64,000 bases of DNA from CAIWHR01 sp963717695 (GTDB lineage Bacteria; Pseudomonadota; Gammaproteobacteria; Burkholderiales; Casimicrobiaceae). Of this stretch, positions 17,365 to 26,947 are shown in pieces (the stretch's first letter is position 1; every line of letters begins with the position of its first letter). The stretch covers positions 186,001 to 250,000 of the forward strand of contig CAVQWR010000007.1 in NCBI GenBank assembly GCA_963717695.1. The letters run 5' to 3'. A program made the position numbers and the translations under genes. Under the pieces are notes generated by a model. That model searched no databases. It saw nothing but the letters and a program-made list of their open reading frames with translations, and was not told where the DNA came from.

Positions 17365-18354
17365 ATGCGTGCGAAATTCTGGTTGGCGCTGTGTGCGATG
17401 GCCGTCGGGCTGGGCGCGGGAGGCATTGCCATGGCGGCCGACGCTCCGGTTCAGGATCAAGCGAAGGCCGAATTGGTGAAGCAGGCACTCGCCAAGGATG
17501 CGGTATGCACCAAGTGCCACGACGAGAACGACAACAAGGCGATCCTTTCGATCTACCAGACAAAACACGGCGTGAAGGCGGACCCGCGGACGCCGGGCTG
17601 CCAGACGTGCCACGGCGCGAGCGATGCGCATGTGAAAAATCCGCAGGGATCGCGCGTGCGTCCGTCGCCGGACGTCGTGTTCGGTCCGAAGTCGGCCACT
17701 CCGGTGGGCGAGAAGAACGATGTCTGTCTCCAGTGCCACAAGTCGGGCGCGAGGACGTACTGGACCGGCAGCACGCATCAGTACCGTGACGTCGCCTGCG
17801 CGACCTGCCATCAGGTGCATGCGCCGCGCGACCCGGTGCTCGCGAAGATCACCCAGCCCGACGTCTGCTTCGGATGCCACAAGTCGCAGCGCGCGCAGAT
17901 CCATCTGGTCTCGACGCATCCGATACTCGTGGGCAAGGTCGCCTGCTCGGATTGCCACAATCCGCACGGCTCGGAAGCCCCGAAGCTGATGGTCAAGGAG
18001 ACGATCAACGAGACCTGCTACACCTGCCATGCCGAGAAGCGCGGTCCGTTCCTCTGGGAGCACAGCCCGGTGGTGGACGACTGCACGAACTGCCACACGC
18101 CGCATGGCTCGACGAAGCCGGCATTGCTGAAGGCACGCGCACCGTGGCTGTGCCAGGAATGCCACAGTGGCGATCACGGCGCGGCGATCAACAGCGGCGC
18201 CAACCTGCCGACCGGCAACGCGACAACGATAAATGGGCTGCAGCCGCTGGGCAATCAGAGCCCGCGCGCGCAAACCAATGCCCGTGCGTGCCTCAACTGT
18301 CACGTACTGATCCATGGATCGAATCATCCGGCTGGCGCGAAGTTCCAGCGGTGA
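17365..18354 (+). CDS. MtrA/DmsE-family decahaem cytochrome c
   Basis: A 329-aa periplasmic decahaem protein. The signal peptide is residues 1-24 (ending GIAMA). Ten CXXCH sites run from CTKCH (48-52) and CQTCH (79-83) through CLQCH, CATCH, CFGCH, CSDCH, CYTCH, CTNCH and CQECH to CLNCH near the C-terminus. Number, spacing and length match MtrA, PioA, MtoA and DmsE, which plug into an outer-membrane porin and carry electrons across it. GAAGGGGA lies upstream of the ATG. The porin gene follows 25 bp later, the standard MtrA-MtrB arrangement. Metal oxidation versus metal reduction cannot be decided from this gene alone. Confidence 0.95.
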   Translation: MRAKFWLALCAMAVGLGAGGIAMAADAPVQDQAKAELVKQALAKDAVCTKCHDENDNKAILSIYQTKHGVKADPRTPGCQTCHGASDAHVKNPQGSRVRPSPDVVFGPKSATPVGEKNDVCLQCHKSGARTYWTGSTHQYRDVACATCHQVHAPRDPVLAKITQPDVCFGCHKSQRAQIHLVSTHPILVGKVACSDCHNPHGSEAPKLMVKETINETCYTCHAEKRGPFLWEHSPVVDDCTNCHTPHGSTKPALLKARAPWLCQECHSGDHGAAINSGANLPTGNATTINGLQPLGNQSPRAQTNARACLNCHVLIHGSNHPAGAKFQR

Positions 18355-18379
18355 GCCAATGCGAATCGGGGAGCATGAG

Positions 18380-21058
18380 ATGAAGAGCAGGCAGGAGTGT
18401 TTTGCGGTCCGGGCGTCGGTTGCTGCAGTGCGCGTCGCGCTTCTGGCGATGGCTTTCGCACCCGCGGCGTATGCGGCAGGCGCGAGCGAGCCGGATCCGG
18501 CCGTGGCCGCGCTGACCAATCCGACGAGCACGATCGAGGTGGGCGCGGGCTACGTGAGCCAGGACTCGTTCAAGTTTGGCCAGTACAACGGCCTCTTCAA
18601 CAAGGGCGTCTACGGCATCTTCAACATCGACGCGCGCGGCGGCGCTGCCTACGACAGCGATAGTGCGCAACGCTGGCGAATCTATGGCACGAACCTGGGC
18701 CTCGACGACCGGTACCTCTACGGCGAGTTCGGCGATCAGGGCACCTACAAGATCTGGGGATCGTTCGACCAGCTGCGCAGCAACTACACGACGGGAGATT
18801 CGTACCAGACGCCGTTCCAGGGCGCGGGGTCCAATCTTCTGACGCTGCCGAAGAACTGGGTCAAGCCGGTCGTGCCGCAGGCAAACGCGACCGGCGGCAA
18901 TTTTCGATCCCTCTCGCCCACCACCGGGCTTGCGAACACCCTGGTGAACGGCGTCTCGACGCCGCCGACCGCGGCGCAGCAGGCGACCGTCGCCAACATC
19001 ATTGCGAACGACATCCCGGATTTCCAGAACGTCGACCTCGAAACCACCCGCAAGACCTACGCGGGCGGCTTCAGCGTCAACCTGGCGCCGCGCTGGGTGT
19101 TCTCCGCCAGCGCGAGCCAGACGCAGCAGGATGGCCTGAAGCCCTTGTCGTCGGTTACCTCGAGCTCGGGTGAGTGGGCGGGTGTTCTGCCCAACCTCAT
19201 CGACTACACGACGAACCAGTACAACGCGGCCATCACGTACACGGGGCAGGAGTACTTTCTGACGGCGGCGTACTACGGCTCGTTCTTCACGAACGGCGTG
19301 CAGAGGATGACATGGGAAAACGTCAACGCGCCGGGTACCTTTGCGTCGATGAGCAGCGCGCCCGACAACGACTTCAACCAGTTCATTCTGAAGGGCGGCT
19401 ATAACTTTTCGCCGACGACGAAGCTCGTGATGGGCGCGTCGTATTCGACCAACACGCAGAACCAGGCCTATATCAACGATGCCGGTGCCTTGCCGCTCGG
19501 AACGCCCGTCTCATCGCTGAACGGCTCGGTCGACACGACGCAGTTCAACGCGCGCCTCACCTTCCGCCCGATGAAGGAGCTGACCGCGAACATCGGCTAC
19601 AAGTACCTCGACCGCGACAACAAGACGCCGGTCAACATCTACGAGTTCTACGACGCAAATGAGCCGAAGTCTGGCACGTCCGCGTTCAATTCGACGCTGA
19701 TCGGCCTCGGCCTCGCGCCGGCGGGAACGAGCCTGGGCAGCAACATCAATATCTACGCCAACCGTCCGTACAGCAAGAAATCCAACGTCCTCAACGCCGA
19801 CGCGGCCTACGCGATCGCGCCGGGTCAGTCGGTGAAGGGCGATTACGAGTACCAGCAGGTCGACCGGAACTGCCCGGGATCCTGGATCGACTGTGCCGAC
19901 GCCAACAAGGTCACTGAAAACACGTTCCGCCTCGCCTACGACGCGACGATGGTCGAAACCGTCAGCGGGCGCGTCAGCTATTCGTACGCGCAGCGGCGCG
20001 TCGACTACAACGAGAACGCGTTCCTGTCGCTGGTGCCGATGGCCAACTACGTGCCAACCGGCGTCGCGACGACGATCAGCGCATACCAGTACCTGCTGAA
20101 CACCGGCTTGACTGGTTTCGGGCCGGTCGCAGGCTTCCCGGCGACGCCGCTGACCGGCGATGCGGCCGTGTATTCGCCCAACAACAACATCCTGCCGCAG
20201 GCGCTGTACGGCAGCCGCAACAACATCAACGAGGAAGTCGGGATGCGCCGGTTCAACATGGCCGACCGGGACCGCAATCAGGTGCGAGGTTCGCTGAACT
20301 GGGACGCCACGGAGCAGATCTCGCTGCAGGGCAATGTCGAATACACGGACGACAACTTCACGAACTCCGTGTACGGCCTGCAGAGCAACAAGGGTCTCAT
20401 GGCGAACCTCGAGGCGAACTGGACCGTCAGCGAGAACTTCACGGCAAACTTGTTCTACACATACGAGGAGCAGAAGGCGCAGAGCGCCGGCATCTCATAC
20501 GGCAGCAACAGCAGCACGGCGAGCGTCAATGGAAGCACGGTCGTATCCGGCGGCTGCTTCAACACGGTCGTGGCGAAGAACATGAACGCCAAGATCGACC
20601 CGTGCCTCAACTGGTTCACCGACATGAAGGACAAGGTGAACACGATCGGCGCCGGCTTCGACTGGAAGAACCTCGCGTCCGGCAAGCTGGAGGTCATCGG
20701 CAACGTGCTTTACAGCGACGCGCGTACCGACATCGGCGTTACCGGCGGCTCATATGTGAACAACCCGTATGCCGTTGCCGGAAAGCCGCCCGTCGATCCC
20801 GCCGTGCTCTTCATCCCGGCGGCCAACATGCCGACCGTGAGCCAGAAGTTGCTGGAAGTGCAGATCGCCGGGCAGTACGCGCTCGACAAGCAGTCGTCGA
20901 TCCGCGCGTTCTACTGGTTCCAGAAGCTGCGGGTCACCGATTACGCGTACGACGGGATGCAATACGGAACCGTCACCGCGGTGCTGCCGACCAACGAGCA
21001 GGCGCCGGACTACAACGTCTCGGTCGTGGGACTGTCATATGTCTACCGCTGGCAATGA
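18380..21058 (+). CDS. MtrB/PioB-family outer-membrane porin
   Basis: An 892-aa protein with a signal peptide (to about AAYA) and a long run of amphipathic strands ending VVGLSYVYRWQ; the C-terminal aromatic end is typical of outer-membrane barrels. Its size and place directly after a decahaem gene identify the MtrB/PioB/MtoB family, which forms the sheath around the decahaem wire. GGGGAG upstream supports ATG 18380; ATG 18359 is an alternative. No MtrC/OmcA-type surface cytochrome gene follows, as in Pio and Mto clusters of Fe(II) oxidisers. Confidence 0.92.
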   Translation: MKSRQECFAVRASVAAVRVALLAMAFAPAAYAAGASEPDPAVAALTNPTSTIEVGAGYVSQDSFKFGQYNGLFNKGVYGIFNIDARGGAAYDSDSAQRWRIYGTNLGLDDRYLYGEFGDQGTYKIWGSFDQLRSNYTTGDSYQTPFQGAGSNLLTLPKNWVKPVVPQANATGGNFRSLSPTTGLANTLVNGVSTPPTAAQQATVANIIANDIPDFQNVDLETTRKTYAGGFSVNLAPRWVFSASASQTQQDGLKPLSSVTSSSGEWAGVLPNLIDYTTNQYNAAITYTGQEYFLTAAYYGSFFTNGVQRMTWENVNAPGTFASMSSAPDNDFNQFILKGGYNFSPTTKLVMGASYSTNTQNQAYINDAGALPLGTPVSSLNGSVDTTQFNARLTFRPMKELTANIGYKYLDRDNKTPVNIYEFYDANEPKSGTSAFNSTLIGLGLAPAGTSLGSNINIYANRPYSKKSNVLNADAAYAIAPGQSVKGDYEYQQVDRNCPGSWIDCADANKVTENTFRLAYDATMVETVSGRVSYSYAQRRVDYNENAFLSLVPMANYVPTGVATTISAYQYLLNTGLTGFGPVAGFPATPLTGDAAVYSPNNNILPQALYGSRNNINEEVGMRRFNMADRDRNQVRGSLNWDATEQISLQGNVEYTDDNFTNSVYGLQSNKGLMANLEANWTVSENFTANLFYTYEEQKAQSAGISYGSNSSTASVNGSTVVSGGCFNTVVAKNMNAKIDPCLNWFTDMKDKVNTIGAGFDWKNLASGKLEVIGNVLYSDARTDIGVTGGSYVNNPYAVAGKPPVDPAVLFIPAANMPTVSQKLLEVQIAGQYALDKQSSIRAFYWFQKLRVTDYAYDGMQYGTVTAVLPTNEQAPDYNVSVVGLSYVYRWQ

Positions 21059-21134
21059 GGTCGTCGTCGACGCAACGCCCCTCATGGCGACTGTGCGCGC
21101 GCGACCGCGGCTGAAATGATCCCTGCGGGGCGAA

Positions 21135-21812
21135 ATGGGGGCCAGCATGAATGAAAGGGCGCGTCATCATTGTCTGGAGTTGTTGCGGCCGACGGTCGCA
21201 ATGGCGGCGCTTGCCACCGGCGCGATCCTGATCGCGCTTTCGTGGCCAGCGGCCGCGCAGGCGCAGCATCCGGATCGCAGCGGCAAGGAAGTCGTTGAAT
21301 CGCTCTGTATTTCATGCCACGGCACCGGGGCGAGCGGCGCACCGAAAATCGGCGACAAGAAGGCGTGGGCGGCACGCTCGGCGCAGGGGCTGAGCAGCCT
21401 TTCGAAGCACGCATTGGACGGCATTCGGCAAATGCCGGCGCACGGCGGCAATCCCAACCTCAGCAACACGGAGATCGAGCGCGCGATCACCTACATGGTG
21501 AACCAGTCGGGAGGCAACTGGACCGAGCCCATCAGCCGCACCGAGAAGACGCCCGATCGGACGGGAGAGGCAATCGTCAATGCGCAGTGCTCCAAGTGCC
21601 ACGCGACGGGGGTCGGCGGTGCGCCGAAGATCGGCGATCGCGCGGCGTGGATTCCGCGGGTCAAGCAGGGCCTCGACGTCGTCGTGCGTTCGGCGATCAA
21701 GGGGCACGGCGCAATGCCGCCGCGCGGCGGCCTCGCCGATCTGACCGACCCCGAGATCAAGAGCGCGGTTGTCTACATGATGAATTACGGAGTCGTCCCG
21801 GCGAAGCCATGA
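21135..21812 (+). CDS. Dihaem cytochrome c5-type protein
   Basis: A 225-aa secreted protein with two class-I cytochrome domains. Haem sites are CISCH and CSKCH, each followed by GAPKIGD-AW and a Met ligand in QMPAHGG or AMPPRGG. This is the cytochrome c5 pattern, unlike the Met-less small cytochromes upstream. The signal peptide ends near AQAQ. ATG 21147 is an alternative start. It lies 76 bp after the porin gene and probably connects the conduit to terminal oxidases or other periplasmic acceptors. Confidence 0.88.
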   Translation: MGASMNERARHHCLELLRPTVAMAALATGAILIALSWPAAAQAQHPDRSGKEVVESLCISCHGTGASGAPKIGDKKAWAARSAQGLSSLSKHALDGIRQMPAHGGNPNLSNTEIERAITYMVNQSGGNWTEPISRTEKTPDRTGEAIVNAQCSKCHATGVGGAPKIGDRAAWIPRVKQGLDVVVRSAIKGHGAMPPRGGLADLTDPEIKSAVVYMMNYGVVPAKP

Positions 21813-21879
21813 TCGTCGGCTGACGTGCATCGGCGCGACCCACGAAGGCCGCGCGGCGCTCGTGCACGGCGTGGCAATG

Positions 21880-23250
21880 CTACAGCGTGAACGTCATCTC
21901 CGAGAGCAGCACGCCCGGAAGCCGCATGCTCGCCAGCGCACGCTCGTGGTACGTGTCACTCGAAAGCAGGAGCTCGGTCTCGGTGGTCAGCGCCTCGAGA
22001 TTGGCACCCAGCATCCGGAAGATCGTGTCGTCGAAGCGCAGCACGTCGATCGGCGCGACGATCCGGCCGTTCTCGACCCAGAACGTCGCGAAGCGCGTCA
22101 TGCCGGTCATGCGTCCGGCAGGGCGGTCCGAGTAGTTGAGGTAGTGCAGGTTGCCGGCGTAGATTCCGGTGTCGAGGGCCGCCAGTGCATCGGCGCTCGC
22201 CAGCGTGCCGCCCTCCATCGCGAGCGACTCCGGGCCTTCGAACCCGTTCGCGCCGTTGGCGTCGAGCGCGAATTCGCGTGCGGTGCGCGGTGAGGTCAGC
22301 GCGCCGACGAGCCGTCCCGCCTGGATCAGCGGGACGCGTGCGGGACGCGCGAAGCCTTCGGCCTGGAATCCGGGCGCGACGCCATCGGCCGTCGCCTCGG
22401 TCATCGTGACGATTGGATCGAGCGCGAGACCTTCGGTGCCATTCTCGCCGCGCATCCGGGTCAGACTGCTTTGCTTCGTCGCGAGCGCACGTGCCGAGAA
22501 TCCGCCCCAGCACAGCATCGATGCGACGTCCTCGAATGCCGACGGGGCGAGAAAGACGCGGTATTTCCCGGGCTCGAGTGTCCTGGGCGGCCGCGCGATG
22601 TCGGCGAGCTGCGCGCGCGCCAGAGCCATCTTCGCGGCGAATGCGGCGGCATCCCACGTGAAGCCGGACAGCCCCGACTTCACCGCCTTGTCGGCGCGGT
22701 GATAAAGGCTCCACTGCAGGTCGAACGTTGTCGCCTCGTGCCAGTTGCGCTGGCCGAGCGTGTTGGTGAAGCCGCGATAGACGGGGCCGCCCGCGTACAG
22801 ACCGACGAGGTCGAGACCCTCGGCGTCGCCCAGCACCGTCGCGACGATCTCCTCGGCGTCGGGCAGCGGTCCGCCGCGCACGGCACGCGACGACTGCGGG
22901 ACGGTCGAGATCAGGAGATGGGGATCGTCGGCGAGATCGGGCAGCGTCGAACGGAGTTCGCCGACGGCCGCCGCGAGGCGCGCGCGGTCGGCAGCGAAAT
23001 CGCCGGACAGCGACAGCTGTCGGGTCGCCTGGCGCGCGCCGCTGACGAGGCCGACGTCGAGATAGCGCTGGCTGACGCTTCCCGGCTGGCGCACCTTGCC
23101 GCGATTCATCCGCACGAAGTCGGTGGTTTCCGCGGCGAGCCACGCGAGGCCCGTCTCGCCGGCGTGCACCAGGCCGTCGAGCGCGCTCGCGAGCTCCTGG
23201 AAATAGGCTTCCATCGTTGCCGGCGTGGTGCCGGTTTCGCGGGGGACCAT
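21880..23250 (-). CDS. TldE/PmbA-family protein (non-catalytic partner of TldD)
   Basis: A 456-aa member of the TldD/PmbA (U62) family. It lacks an HEXXXH zinc motif, as TldE subunits do, and has family blocks such as FLAPSAFEDVASML and the C-terminal MTGMTRFATFWVENGRIV. The ATG at 23250 has AAGGAG 9 to 14 nt upstream. It follows tldD by about 50 bp on the same strand; TldD and TldE form a heterodimeric protease that cleaves unfolded or modified peptides in known cases. The pair here is adjacent, whereas the E. coli genes are apart. Confidence 0.87.
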   Translation of the reverse strand: MVPRETGTTPATMEAYFQELASALDGLVHAGETGLAWLAAETTDFVRMNRGKVRQPGSVSQRYLDVGLVSGARQATRQLSLSGDFAADRARLAAAVGELRSTLPDLADDPHLLISTVPQSSRAVRGGPLPDAEEIVATVLGDAEGLDLVGLYAGGPVYRGFTNTLGQRNWHEATTFDLQWSLYHRADKAVKSGLSGFTWDAAAFAAKMALARAQLADIARPPRTLEPGKYRVFLAPSAFEDVASMLCWGGFSARALATKQSSLTRMRGENGTEGLALDPIVTMTEATADGVAPGFQAEGFARPARVPLIQAGRLVGALTSPRTAREFALDANGANGFEGPESLAMEGGTLASADALAALDTGIYAGNLHYLNYSDRPAGRMTGMTRFATFWVENGRIVAPIDVLRFDDTIFRMLGANLEALTTETELLLSSDTYHERALASMRLPGVLLSEMTFTL

Positions 23251-23299
23251 CACGCACTCCTTGTCGATTGCGGCGCCGCTGCGATACGCGTCTTGGCGA

Positions 23300-24743
23300 T
23301 CATTGCTCGCCTCCGAACACGGCGACGTCGCGGAACACGCACGCCGGCGACGCGTGCCCCACGCGAATCACCTGCGACGGCTCGCCCTTGCCGCAGTACG
23401 GCGTTCCCAGCACCTGCATGGTGTCGGCGTTGCCGACCATCGCGAGGCTGCGCCAGAAGTTCGCGCTGATGCCGCGGTAGTTGGGGTTCTTCACGACGGC
23501 GCCGAGCTTGCCGTTCTCGATCAGGCGCCCGCGCTCGCAGCCGAACTGGAACTTGTTGCGCGAGTCGTCGATCGACCACGAGCTGTTCGTCTCCATCATC
23601 ACGCCGCGCTCGATGCCCGCGATCATGTCGGCGAGCGCTGCAGTGCCCGGCTCGAGATTGAGATTCGCCATCCGGTCGATCGGCGGCCGGTTCCAGCCGT
23701 CGGCCCGGGCGTTCGATGTCCCGGGAAGTCCGGCGCGTGCCTGCGAAATGGCGCCACCGAGCGGACGCTCGAGCACGCCGTTCCGGATGAGGTGGACTTT
23801 TTCCGCCTTCGTGCCGTCGTCGTCCCAGCCGTATGCCGCGAGCTCCTCGCCGCGGGTCGGATCGAACACGATGTTGAGGAGATCGGACCCGTACCGGTAA
23901 GTGCCGAACATGTCCGGCGTGACGAAGCTCGTGCCGGCGAAATTGCGCTCGTCGCCGAGGATGCGGTCGAGCTCCAGCGGATGCCCGATCGACTCGTGGA
24001 TCTGCAGGACCATCTGGTCCGGCGCCAGCAGGACGTCCATCGTCCCGCTCGGGCAGTTCGCTGCGCCGACGAGCTCGAGCGCTTCCTCGGCGATCCGGCG
24101 GCCGGCGCCGCTGAAGCCGAAGCGCTCGAGAATCTCGTCGCCGCCCTGCTGGCAGATGCCGCGGTAGCCGTTGAGGGAACGGGTCTGCGTGTCACCGTCG
24201 GCGTGCGCGGTGACCGAGATCCCTGGCAGCAGGAAGCGATAGCGCTGCGTGACGTCGCCGCCGGTGCTGGTGACGAGCCGGTGCGTCGCCGTGCGCACTT
24301 CGAGATAGGCCTCCCAGTCGACGATGCGCGGATCGAAGCCGGCCTGTCGCGATTCGTGCATGAGGAGCTCGAACCATTCCCGGCGTGAGCGCATCGGCGC
24401 GGCAAGCGAAGGCGACGCGTACTCGCCGCGCGGCGCGGGTCGCGGCAGCGTCCGCGAATCGAACAGCGCGAGCTTCGCGGTCGCGCGCGCCCACGCTGCC
24501 GCGCGCTCGAGCGCGGCGGCGAGTCCGGCCGGCGATGTGTCGCCGGTCGCGGCATAGCCGTAGCCTCCATCCGCATAGACGGTGGCCATCGCGCCGCGGT
24601 CGGCACAGGCATACGGAGGAAGCGCGACGTCCTTGCGGACGGTGAACGACTCGCCCGTCTCCTCGACGATGCGGAGCGACCAGAAGTCGGTGCGCTCGAG
24701 CCTGGGCAGGTCCGGAAAGGTTGATGCGGTCGGCGTCGGGCAT
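23300..24743 (-). CDS. TldD-family metalloprotease (single-base frameshift near start)
   Basis: A peptidase of about 480 aa with the zinc motif in QIHESIGHPLELDRILG (HEXXXH), the catalytic half of a TldD/TldE pair. The in-frame reading has no ATG, GTG or TTG before the conserved DLPRLERTDFWSL. The ATG at 24743 gives MPDADRINL and joins this frame if one base of the AAA at 24716-24718 (TTT on the coding strand) is removed, yielding MPDADRINLPDLPRLERTD. I therefore take 24743 as start with an extra-base error. TldD proteins mature some RiPPs such as microcin B17 and help degrade CcdA. Confidence 0.85.
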
Positions 24744-24848
24744 GGGGTGGCGTGCTCCGAGGTGGCGTCGCGCCGGGGTGGCCGGTGCTGCGCGAAAAAA
24801 GGGCGGATTATCGCCCGGAACGCCCGTGCCGCGCTACCGCGCCGGGTT

Positions 24849-26340
24849 TCAGCCGCCGGGAGGCGGCGCGGTGGCGGCGAGGTCGCCGAGAAAGCTCGCG
24901 CACCGGCTCGATCTCCCGCGCGTAGTGACGCCAGCGGCGCGAGGATCGCTGATAGAGCGGCTCGCGCACCTGCCAGACGCTCGCGGTCTTGACCGCATTG
25001 GCGACCTTGTGAAACTCCATGCAGCCTTCTTCCCACGGGAGTCCGCAGAATTCGAGCAGCCGCCGGACGGCCGGCTCCGGCTCTCGCACGAACGCGTCGT
25101 AGTCGAAGTCGAGGATGTCCGCGCCGTAGAGCGACTTCCAGTGCGCCATCAGCCGCCGGTATTCGCGGTAGTAGTGCGCCGTGTCCATCAGGTCGAGGGC
25201 GTAACCCATCGCGTGGTCGAGGTGCAGGAAATGCACCGACAGGCAGGTGTCCAGCGGATCGCGCGTGGTGTGCACGATCCTCGCGTCGGGAAACAGCTCC
25301 TTGATGAGCCCGATGTAGAGGAAGTTGTCCGGTCGCTTGTCGGTGACGACGTTGCCTCCGGGAAAGAGCTTCGCGATGCCGCCGACGTACCGCGCGGCGA
25401 GTTCGCCGATCTGGCCCGGCGCAACTTCCGCCATGCGCTCGGGGAAGGGCGCGAGCTCCGTGGCGACGATGCCCGGGATGAAGTTGATCTCGCCGCCGGC
25501 CTTCACCTGCGAATGCCCGGCCAGCACCTGCTCGGTCAGCGTCGAGCCGGAACGGTACATCCCGCAGATGAAGATCGGGCGCACGGCAGGGTCGACTCGC
25601 GGACGCGCGGGCACCGCGCGCGGGAATGCCCGGATGATGCGGTCGACGAAAGCCTCGTGGCGGGTGCGATCGTAGAGCACCGCGCCCGGTGGCGCGCAGG
25701 CGCGGCTCGCGCGATTGGCGTCGGCGTATGCGCGGAACGCGCCGTCGTACTCGCCGGCCGCGTCCAGCGCGCGGCCGAGCGCGAACCCGAGGGCCGCACG
25801 GTCGACCGCTGAGACCTGGGTGCCGGTTAGTGCATGGATCAGCTTCCCGATCAGCGGATCGTCGCGGGTCGACGCCGGCGCGAGGTCGGCATAGCGCGCG
25901 AGCGCGGCATGGCAATCCGGATCGATCGCAAGGATTCGCTCGTAGAGTGCCATCGCCTCGTCGCGCCGGCCGAGATCCGACTTGAGGTTGGCGAGGTTCA
26001 GGAGCGCCGGGACATACGCCGGGTTGAGCGCGAGGGCGGCCGCGAGCTCGCGCTCGGCCGCATCCTCGCGGCGCAGGCAATCCGAATAGATGACGCCGCG
26101 GTTGAGGTGGACCTCCTCGGGATCGCGGACGTTGTGGTCGAGTGCCTGCTGATACGACGCGAGCGCGGCGTCGAATTTCCCGAGACCGCGCTGGACACGG
26201 GCGAGGTTGTACCAGCTGTCCGACAGTTCGGGCCACCGCGAGAGGAGATGCTCGTAAACCCTCTCGGCGTCGGACAGGCGACCGGCGTGCTCGTGCCGCG
26301 CCGCTTCCCGCAGCAGCGAGCGCTGTTCGGCTGCGGTCAC
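24849..26340 (-). CDS. TPR-sulfotransferase (frameshift near C-terminus)
   Basis: A protein of about 496 aa: N-terminal tetratricopeptide repeats (about residues 1-150, for example DSWYNLARVQRGLGKFDAAL), then a Sulfotransfer_3-like domain with P-loop IFICGMYRSGSTLTEQVL and the 3'-phosphate-binding TTRDPLDTCLSVHF. The start is GTG at 26340, 38 bp after the GNAT gene. One extra base in AAA 24891-24893 shifts the last codons. Corrected, the protein ends FLGDLAATAPPPGG or similar at the TGA of 24849-24851; uncorrected it runs to 24808. It likely transfers sulfate from PAPS; the acceptor is unknown. Confidence 0.86.
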
Positions 26341-26377
26341 TGGAACGCGAGCCTTTGCCGCATTCGCGATGCAGGAA

Positions 26378-26947
26378 TCATCGATCCGCTGGAATGGGTG
26401 GCGCGGAGGCGTCGGCGCCCGCCGTGCCGACGCTGCGTTGTGCGAGCGCGGCGAGCGAGGGGCCGACGACGCGCACGATCCGCCAGTCCGGGAGGACCGT
26501 CGCGCCAAGCGACTGGTAGAACTCGATTGCCGACATGTTCCAGTCGAGCACCGACCACTCGAACCGTCCGCATCCGCGTGCCTGTGCGATGCCGGCGAGC
26601 GCGCGCAGGAGCGCCTGCGCACAGCCCTGCCGACGGTATTCGGGCCGCACGAACAGGTCCTCGAGCCACAGTCCCGGCCGGCCGAGAAACGTCGAGAAGT
26701 TGTGCAGGTAGAGCGCAAACGCGGCGGCCTCGCCGTCCCGCCACGCGAGCAGCACCTCGGCGCGCGGCGTGGGGCCGAAGAGCGCCGCCTCGATGTCCGC
26801 TTCGGATGCGACGAAGAGATGCCGGAGCTTCTCGTAGTCGGCGAGCGCGCCGATCATCGAATGGATGACGGCGACGTCCTCGCGCCGCGCCTCGCGAATC
26901 TCGAAGGACGGTCCGGCGTCGCTCGCGGGCGGCTGCGGCGGGGTCAA
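26378..26947 (-). CDS. GNAT-family N-acetyltransferase
   Basis: A 189-aa acetyltransferase. The fold opens FEIREARREDVAVIHSMIGAL; the acetyl-CoA pyrophosphate loop is RRQGCAQALL, preceded by LEDLFVRPEYRR. It is closest in pattern to the diamine/spermidine acetyltransferase-like group. The only sensible start is TTG at 26947, whose last bases overlap the stop of the lipoprotein gene (TTGA), which suggests coupled translation. It lies between the TPR lipoprotein and the TPR-sulfotransferase. Confidence 0.83.
   Translation of the reverse strand: MTPPQPPASDAGPSFEIREARREDVAVIHSMIGALADYEKLRHLFVASEADIEAALFGPTPRAEVLLAWRDGEAAAFALYLHNFSTFLGRPGLWLEDLFVRPEYRRQGCAQALLRALAGIAQARGCGRFEWSVLDWNMSAIEFYQSLGATVLPDWRIVRVVGPSLAALAQRSVGTAGADASAPPIPADR

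Noticed and set aside
23300..26236. A 978-codon frame that looks like a sulfotransferase-TldD fusion
   Set aside because: Its upstream part is an out-of-frame reading of the sulfotransferase gene. The TldD part starts properly at 24743 once the AAA insertion is corrected.
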